From Bradyrhizobium ivorense (GTDB lineage Bacteria; Pseudomonadota; Alphaproteobacteria; Rhizobiales; Xanthobacteraceae): a stretch of DNA of 64,000 nucleotides. The DNA lies in contig NZ_CAADFC020000032.1 of assembly GCF_900696085.1 (NCBI RefSeq), positions 62,001 to 126,000 of the forward strand, read 5' to 3'. How positions within the stretch are numbered: the stretch's first letter is position 1; each line of letters opens with the position of its first letter. Below, one piece after another: positions 58,766 through 64,000 of this stretch. Below the pieces are notes generated by a model. It searched no databases and had not been told where the DNA came from. It saw nothing but the letters and a program-made list of their open reading frames with translations. The position numbers and the translations under genes were made by a program.

Positions 58766-59322
58766 CAGTGCGTCTCCTTCGTCCACTTCTTGCGGCCGAT
58801 CATCCGCTGCGAGATCAGCACCGCGACCTGCTGATCGCCGTCATAGGCGAGCGTGGCGGCGGCTGAGATCACCTCCTCGGTATCCTGCGGGTTTTCCAGC
58901 CGCAGCACGGTGACGCCCATGATCTCGAACGCCTGCGGCGTCGCCCGGCCCATCGGGATCTGCCAGGGATTGAACTCGGCCCATTCGCCGCGCATCGTCA
59001 CCAGCGTCAGGAACGGAAAGCGGCAGCTTGCCATCAGCGACAGCATGTTGACGCAATTGCCGACGCCGCTCGATTGCATCAGCAGCACCGCGCGCTCGCC
59101 GCCGAGCCAGGCGCCGGCGGACAGCGCCACGCCTTCCTCCTCGGTGGTCAGCACCGTGGTCTTGATGGCGCGATCGGCGTGCGACAGCTTGATCAGCTTG
59201 GAATGCCCCGCATCGGGCACATAGGACAGCTGCGCCACGCCAAATTCCTTCAGCGTGCGGTAGATCGCAACCGGCCAGTCGGCGCCGGTCGCGTTGTCCT
59301 GGTGAACGGCAATTTGGTCCAT
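58765..59322 (-). CDS. ThDP-binding decarboxylase, alpha-type subunit
   Basis: A 185-residue pyrimidine-domain subunit. TTEEEGVALSAGAWLGGERAVLLMQSSGVGNCVNML holds the activating Glu and the substrate-end SSGVGN, and LTLVTMRGEWAEFNPWQ follows, as in sulfopyruvate and phosphonopyruvate decarboxylases. The start at 59322 is chosen because upstream in-frame residues come from a repeat (family D). It is the first gene of the leftward two-gene operon. Together with the partner it should form an alpha-beta heteromer. Confidence 0.85.
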   Translation of the reverse strand: MDQIAVHQDNATGADWPVAIYRTLKEFGVAQLSYVPDAGHSKLIKLSHADRAIKTTVLTTEEEGVALSAGAWLGGERAVLLMQSSGVGNCVNMLSLMASCRFPFLTLVTMRGEWAEFNPWQIPMGRATPQAFEIMGVTVLRLENPQDTEEVISAAATLAYDGDQQVAVLISQRMIGRKKWTKETH

Positions 59323-59335
59323 CTTGGCCTCGGCT

Positions 59336-59387
59336 AGAGCGTTTTCAAGCGAAGTGGATACCGGTTCGCATGAAGAAAACGCGTCAA
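59336..59387. repeat. Family D 52-base repeat, copy 2
   Basis: AGAGCGTTTTCAAGCGAAGTGGATACCGGTTCGCATGAAGAAAACGCGTCAA differs by a few bases from copy 1 and has the same direction. It starts 14 bases upstream of the ThDP alpha gene. Confidence 0.85.
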
Positions 59388-59713
59388 ACAAAGAATCCGT
59401 CCCGATTCCATCGGGACGGAAAGGCAGCGCAGTGGCGCGGCCTCACGCCGATGGGATAGCGCGTGAGCGGGCGTTACTCTCTTCGCATCTGTTTCGCGCA
59501 GCTATGCCGGGATTTTATAGCCCCGCCGAAACGGTAGCCCGGCGAGGTCACGAGGCTGTGTCATTTGGCGGGCTCGGCAGGCAGCCTCATTGCAGCCTAA
59601 AACGCGGTTCCCTATGTTTTGCAATGCAGAGTAGCGGCAGCGCCGGCCGGCACAGCAAAGGCGACATTTTTTCGGAATATTGATCGACCCGTCGCTTTTT
59701 CAGGTACCAGGGC
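59388..59713. other. 326-base gap upstream of the second cyclase
   Basis: No gene. The clearest structure is the inverted repeat GTCCCGAT-TCC-ATCGGGAC at 59399-59417, without a T-run. The stretch should carry the promoters of the ThDP operon (leftward) and of the cyclase (rightward). Confidence 0.5.
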
Positions 59714-61441
59714 ATGATTGTCCGAGATCGGTTTCGCGGCCTGTTTCCAAAGTATTTCCTCGTGCTCTTCATGGCCGTCGCGGTCCCGCTTGCCATCAAT
59801 GGCGTCGTCGAGGCCTGGTTCGGTTACCGCGATCAGCGCGCGCGGGTCGACCAGCTGCTCGACGCCGAGGCGTCGTCCGCCGCCGCTGAAATCCATAACT
59901 TCATCCACGATATTTCCACCCAACTCGGCTGGCTGGTGCAGCTGCCATGGACCGACGAGGTCGACGAGCGGCGGCGCACCGATGCGCAGCGGCTGCTGCG
60001 GCAGGCGCCGGCCATCGTTAGCCTGACATTGCTCGACCACAACGCGCTGGAGCGCCTCCACGTCTCGCGGGTCAGCCTCAATCGCATCGAGAGCCGCACC
60101 GACCGGTCCGCCGACCCTGCGCTGGTCGGCGCCCGAGCGACCCAGGTCTGGTTCAGCGACGTCAGCTACAACCGCGGCTCGGAGCCCTATCTGACGGTCG
60201 CGGTGGTGGGCAACCGGCCGTCGTCCGGCGCCGTCATTGCCGAGGTCAATCTCAAGCTGATCTGGGATGTGATCTCGGCGATCAAGGTGGGCGAGACCGG
60301 CCTTGCCTTTGTGCTCGACCGGCCCGGCCGGCTGATCGCGCATCCCGACCTCAGCCTCGTGCTGCGCGGAGCGGAAGAGACCACCTCGCGGCCATTTCGC
60401 GCGGTACGCGACGCGATCGGCCCGGGGGCGGACTTTGCGACCAGCCAGGCTGCAGACGGACGCACCGTCGCCGTCAGCGCCGCGCCGGTGGCGGGCCCGG
60501 ACTGGACCGTGGTGGTGGAGCAGCCGCTTTCCGAAGCCTACGCGCCGATCTATGCCGCCTTGCGGCGCACCGCGACGCTGCTCGCGATGGGCACCATCTT
60601 CGCCGGGCTGCTGGCCTATGCATTGGCGCACCGGATGACGGTGCCGATCAAGCTGCTCGAGGAAGGCACCGAGCGGATCGGCGCCGGCGCCTTCGATCAC
60701 CGCATCTCGCTGCAGACCGGCGACGAGTTTCAGCGCCTCGCCGACAGTTTCAACAAGATGGCCGGCGGCCTCGCGCTCGCGCAGCAGCACCAGGAGCGCA
60801 TCGCCAAGCTGAAGCGCTTCCTCGCGCCGCAGGTCGCCGACCTCGTCGACCGGACCGGCGACGACAGCGTGCTGGACGGCCGCCGCACCGACGTCGCCGT
60901 GGTGTTCTGCGATCTGCGCGGCTTCACCGCGTTTTCCGCGGGCGTCGCCCCCGAGGAAGTCATGGGCGTGCTGTCGGCCTATTATGAGGTGCTCGGCAGG
61001 GCGATTGCGCAATATGAGGCGACGCTGATCAGCTTTTCCGGCGACGGCCTGATGGTGCTGGTCAACGCACCCGTCGCGGTCGAGCAGCCGGCGCTGCGCG
61101 CGGTCGACCTTGCGATCGAAATGCAGAAGCGGGTGCAGGAGCTGATCGCCGGCTGGCGAGCGCGCGGCTACCAGATCGGCTTCGGCGTCGGGCTCGCCGG
61201 CGGATCGGCGATCGTCGGCCGGATCGGCTACGAGGACCGGCTCGATTACACCGCGATCGGCACTGTGGTGAATCTCGCGGCCCGCCTGTGCGCATCTGCC
61301 GCAGACCGGGAAATCCTGCTCGACGTCGAGATCGCCACCAACGTTGGCGGCCAGCGCCCGCTGCACGATATCGGCAATCGACAAATCAAGGGCTTCGACG
61401 AGGCAATTCCGGTGTTTGGAATTTCGTTTGGGGCGCTGTAG
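59714..61441 (+). CDS. Membrane receptor cyclase: Cache sensor, HAMP and class III nucleotide cyclase
   Basis: A 575-residue protein. A first membrane helix (13-34), a periplasmic double Cache-type sensor (about 40-280, with TVAVVGNRPSSGAVIAEVNL and GPDWTVVVEQPLSE), a second helix (285-305), a HAMP linker (305-357, with MTVPIKLLEEGTERIGAGAFDHR), then a class III cyclase (390-570). Metal Asp400 and Asp444, transition-state Asn520 and Arg524 are present. The adenine-specific Lys position is Ser440. It likely senses an extracellular small molecule. An ABC substrate-binding protein gene follows at 92 bases and might supply or share a ligand. Confidence 0.9.
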   Translation: MIVRDRFRGLFPKYFLVLFMAVAVPLAINGVVEAWFGYRDQRARVDQLLDAEASSAAAEIHNFIHDISTQLGWLVQLPWTDEVDERRRTDAQRLLRQAPAIVSLTLLDHNALERLHVSRVSLNRIESRTDRSADPALVGARATQVWFSDVSYNRGSEPYLTVAVVGNRPSSGAVIAEVNLKLIWDVISAIKVGETGLAFVLDRPGRLIAHPDLSLVLRGAEETTSRPFRAVRDAIGPGADFATSQAADGRTVAVSAAPVAGPDWTVVVEQPLSEAYAPIYAALRRTATLLAMGTIFAGLLAYALAHRMTVPIKLLEEGTERIGAGAFDHRISLQTGDEFQRLADSFNKMAGGLALAQQHQERIAKLKRFLAPQVADLVDRTGDDSVLDGRRTDVAVVFCDLRGFTAFSAGVAPEEVMGVLSAYYEVLGRAIAQYEATLISFSGDGLMVLVNAPVAVEQPALRAVDLAIEMQKRVQELIAGWRARGYQIGFGVGLAGGSAIVGRIGYEDRLDYTAIGTVVNLAARLCASAADREILLDVEIATNVGGQRPLHDIGNRQIKGFDEAIPVFGISFGAL

Positions 61442-61533
61442 CCGATGCCGCCCCGCTTATGCCCGGTGCATTGCGTTGGCGACAGGCCGGTCGCGGGATA
61501 TGCTTCGATCGACGGCAGCGGGTTCGCAAAACA

Positions 61534-62556
61534 ATGACAAGCGCTGATCCCAGTGCAGCAACGTCGCACCGGCGCGCCAGCCGGCGCGACGTCCTGTTGA
61601 TGATGGCGGCCGCCGCGACCTCGACCACATCCTCGCATGCGCAGAAGCCGTCGATGCCGGTGATCGGCTATCTCTGCCCGGAATCGCCCGAGCTGTTTGC
61701 CAGCCGGCTGCGGGCTTTTCACCAGGGCCTTCGCGAAGCCGGCTTTGTCGAGGGACGCGATGTCACGATCGATTATCAATGGGCCCATGGGCAATATGCT
61801 CGCCTGCCTGCTTTGGCCGGCGAACTGATCGCGCACAATGTCGATCTGGTGGTGGCGCCCGGCGGCGCGCCGGTCGCGCTTGCCGCAAAGGCTGCCGGCG
61901 TCACCAAGACCATCGTGTTCGAGATGGGCGGCGATCCCGTTGCGCTCGGTGTGGTCGACAGCCTGTCGCGGCCGGGCGGCAACATCACGGGCGTTTCCAG
62001 CCTGAGCGTCGACGTGTCGCCGAAGCGGCTCGAGCTGATGCACGAGCTGTTGCCGGCGGCGACCACCTTGGGCGTCGTCGCCAACCCGACCAGCCCGACT
62101 GCCGGCTCGCAATTGCAGCGGCTGCGCGCCGCCGCCGAAACCCTCGGCGTCAAGCTGCTGGTGCTGAACGCAAGCAAGGAAGAGGAATTCGAGGAGGTCT
62201 TCGCTGCCGTGGGCCGGGAGTCGGCCAACGCGCTGGTGTTCTGCTCCGATCCCTATTTTGCCTTTCGCAGCCGGCGATTGGCCGAGCTCGCGATCAAGTA
62301 CGGCGTTCCCGCCATCACGCAGACCCGGGATTTTCCGATGGCCGGCGGGTTGATGAGCTATGGCGGCGATTTCGTGCAGTCGCATCGCCGCGCAGGGATC
62401 TATGCCGGCCGGGTGCTCAAGGGCGAGAGGCCGGCCGATCTGCCGGTGCAGCTGGTGACCAAGGTCGAGCTCGTGATCAACCTGAAGACCGCCAAACTGC
62501 TCGGCCGCGCATTCTCGCAGTCGGTGGTCAGCGGCGCGGATGACGTGATCGAATAG
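61534..62556 (+). CDS. ABC transporter substrate-binding protein (TrpX/PF04392-like)
   Basis: A 340-residue periplasmic binding protein. The N-terminus SHRRASRRDVLLMMAAAATSTTSSHA looks like a twin-arginine or Sec signal. PVIGYLCPESPELFASRLRAFHQGLREAGFVEGRDVTIDYQWAHG and SRPGGNITGVSSLSVDVSPKRLELMHELLP are characteristic of this family, often linked to amino-acid (tryptophan) uptake but with broad substrates. No permease or ATPase lies in the window. The start at 61534 is used; the frame extends upstream into the cyclase and is not chosen. Confidence 0.9.
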   Translation: MTSADPSAATSHRRASRRDVLLMMAAAATSTTSSHAQKPSMPVIGYLCPESPELFASRLRAFHQGLREAGFVEGRDVTIDYQWAHGQYARLPALAGELIAHNVDLVVAPGGAPVALAAKAAGVTKTIVFEMGGDPVALGVVDSLSRPGGNITGVSSLSVDVSPKRLELMHELLPAATTLGVVANPTSPTAGSQLQRLRAAAETLGVKLLVLNASKEEEFEEVFAAVGRESANALVFCSDPYFAFRSRRLAELAIKYGVPAITQTRDFPMAGGLMSYGGDFVQSHRRAGIYAGRVLKGERPADLPVQLVTKVELVINLKTAKLLGRAFSQSVVSGADDVIE

Positions 62557-62582
62557 GTTCTGCTTCCCGGCGTCCCGCGACG

Positions 62583-64000
62583 TCAGCGCGCGCTCTTGCC
62601 CGCCATGAACACATACATGTCCCAGAACGTCTCGGGATGATCGACCTCGAAGCGGTGCCATTGCTCCAGATTGGCCTCGTCGGCCGCGCCCGAAAACTGC
62701 TTGCGGAATTTTTCGTGCACCGTCGGGTCGTCGAACGGTTCGAAACCCTGGAAGGATAGACCATTGTCGTTCAGGAATGCCGCGATCTCGGGGATCGTGA
62801 GGCGGTGCTCCATGACGTTGAACAGCAGGTCGCGGCAGCCGCTGATGCTGTAGAAGTCGCGCGCGCCGATCAGCATCGGCCAGTGCTCGGCCTCGCGGAT
62901 GATGTCCTGGCGGCACCGCCTGATGTCGTCGGCGGTGGCGCGATAGCCGCGCGCCGCGATGCGCGCGCGGGCCTCGACGATGACGCGGCGCGCCAGCTCG
63001 CTGTAGAGCCCGATGCGCATTTTGCCGCCCGGCCGCAGCAGCGAGACCAGCACGCGCCAGCCGGCGGTCGGCTCGGCAAGGTGATGCAGCACGCCGACCG
63101 ACTCGATATGATCGAAGCTGCGGCCGATCGTCCCCAGCTCCAGAATATCCGCCTGGGCATAGTCGATATTGCGCAAGCCGAGCTCGCGGGTCTTGCGCCG
63201 CGCATAGGCGAGGCTGGTCAGGCTGATGTCGACCGCGAGCAGGCGGGCGTTCGGATAGACCTGCGCGATCTGGATCGCGTGCGAGCCGGTGCCGCAGCCC
63301 GCGATCAGGATCTCCAGTTCGGCCTGCCGCTCCGCCGTCGGCGCGATCTTGCCGCGCGCCTGATCTGCCGCAAATGCGGTCAGTGGATTGATGGTCCAGC
63401 GCGGATAGGGGTTTTCCTGGTACTGGTGCATCACCTGCACCGAGACGCTGTCCTCGATGGGCGTGAGCGCTGCAATGTGCGCGCGATCGCTCGCTTCCTC
63501 GAGCGGCTCGCGAAGCTGCACCCGCAGCAGGCCGGCCACGCTCGCCGGCCAGTCCCGGCGCAGCAGTGTTTCCGCCGTCGGCAGGGTATGAAGCGGGACA
63601 TAGGCGGCAACGACCGACAGCGCGAGCGGCGTGATGGTGGCCCCCGACGCCAGGTTCTGCAGCAATCGATCGCGCAGCGCATCGGCATCGCCGCTTTCCG
63701 CCGTGGTCTGCGCATAGGCATATTCGCTGATAAAACACTGCCGCGCCAGCGCGCAGGCGAAGCCGACGATGTCGTCGTCGGGTGCGGCGCGATCCTTGCC
63801 CGGCGTGCCCGCCAGCCGCAGCAACTCGGCGCGCGCATGTCCCAGCAGCAGTTCGAGCTGCATGCTCGGCAGCGTCGTCGCTTCCATCGCACAGCGCAGG
63901 AACAGATCCTTGGCCAGCGGGGCGATGCTTTCGCCGCCGAACAATTCGGCGGCCGTGATCGCCAGCGGCCACTTGCTCGCAATCCGCCCGACATATCCGG
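62583..64000 (-). CDS. SAM-dependent methyltransferase with N-terminal regulatory-type domain (5' end outside window)
   Basis: The minus-strand frame is open to the window edge, and residues beyond the first in-frame TTG (63944), reading ASKWPLAITAAELFGGES, still look coding, so the gene is truncated here. At least 472 residues. The Rossmann methyltransferase motif is ILIAGCGTGSHAIQIAQVYP, then LLAVDISLTSLAYARRKT and FDHIESVGVLHHL. The N-terminal 180 residues resemble the regulatory domain often fused in such methyltransferases. Substrate unknown. Confidence 0.85.
   Translation of the reverse strand, partial: GYVGRIASKWPLAITAAELFGGESIAPLAKDLFLRCAMEATTLPSMQLELLLGHARAELLRLAGTPGKDRAAPDDDIVGFACALARQCFISEYAYAQTTAESGDADALRDRLLQNLASGATITPLALSVVAAYVPLHTLPTAETLLRRDWPASVAGLLRVQLREPLEEASDRAHIAALTPIEDSVSVQVMHQYQENPYPRWTINPLTAFAADQARGKIAPTAERQAELEILIAGCGTGSHAIQIAQVYPNARLLAVDISLTSLAYARRKTRELGLRNIDYAQADILELGTIGRSFDHIESVGVLHHLAEPTAGWRVLVSLLRPGGKMRIGLYSELARRVIVEARARIAARGYRATADDIRRCRQDIIREAEHWPMLIGARDFYSISGCRDLLFNVMEHRLTIPEIAAFLNDNGLSFQGFEPFDDPTVHEKFRKQFSGAADEANLEQWHRFEVDHPETFWDMYVFMAGKSAR

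Noticed and set aside
59399..59417. GTCCCGAT-TCC-ATCGGGAC as a terminator
   Set aside because: There is no T-run on either side and it lies between divergent genes, where no transcript ends.

Overview
The window is a 64 kb piece of a GC-rich alphaproteobacterial chromosome, most likely Bradyrhizobium or a close relative. The evidence is a short bifunctional PutA without a DNA-binding domain next to an Lrp-type PutR, a subclass B3 metallo-beta-lactamase that reads like BJP-1, many CoA-dependent catabolic genes, and several families of short palindromic intergenic repeats. I see no tRNA or rRNA gene, integrase, transposase, CRISPR array or prophage gene. Most genes look like core or stable accessory chromosome.

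Layout. 1-8.6 kb: the end of an HtrA/DegP-like protease, an orphan molybdenum hydroxylase large subunit, a leftward enoyl-CoA hydratase plus two acyl-CoA dehydrogenases, then LemA with two TPM-domain proteins. 8.7-17 kb: an MHS-family transporter, a glutathione transferase, a translationally coupled cyclic-nucleotide-binding protein and metallo-hydrolase, a membrane coiled-coil protein, a one-heme exported protein and a CaiB/BaiF CoA transferase. 17-26 kb: putA/putR, a large TPR protein, a cold-shock protein and an AraC regulator. 26-31.8 kb: a 1408-residue YadA-type trimeric autotransporter coupled to an IalB-like gene. 32-41.5 kb: sulfite dehydrogenase sorAB, a membrane adenylate/guanylate cyclase with a 2Fe-2S domain, a GT39-like glycosyltransferase whose end has been duplicated together with a repeat, a YcjX/YcjF pair and a hemolysin III family protein. 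41.7-53.7 kb: an SDR enzyme, a trypsin-like protease fused to an S1/P1-nuclease or zinc-phospholipase-C domain, benzoylformate decarboxylase, three metallo-beta-lactamase-fold enzymes, hisC, a tautomerase, and an HxlR regulator divergent from a glyoxalase-type gene across a perfect 23-bp palindrome. 53.8-59.3 kb: a hydratase, CoA transferase and acyl-CoA dehydrogenase operon divergent from a LysR gene, followed by a split ThDP-dependent decarboxylase. 59.7-64 kb: a second cyclase (Cache-HAMP-cyclase), a TrpX-like substrate-binding protein and a methyltransferase that runs off the end.

Themes. Three regions look like catabolism of organic or aromatic acids through CoA thioesters. There is a possible cyclic-nucleotide theme: two class III cyclases with different inputs and a stand-alone cyclic-nucleotide-binding protein. 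The strongest novelty candidate is the protease/phospholipase-nuclease fusion at 42845-45211. In that enzyme superfamily the mature N-terminal Trp binds zinc, but here the Trp is internal and lies after a complete serine-protease triad, which suggests self-processing. Next are the redox-type cyclase and the tandem duplication of a gene end with its repeat.
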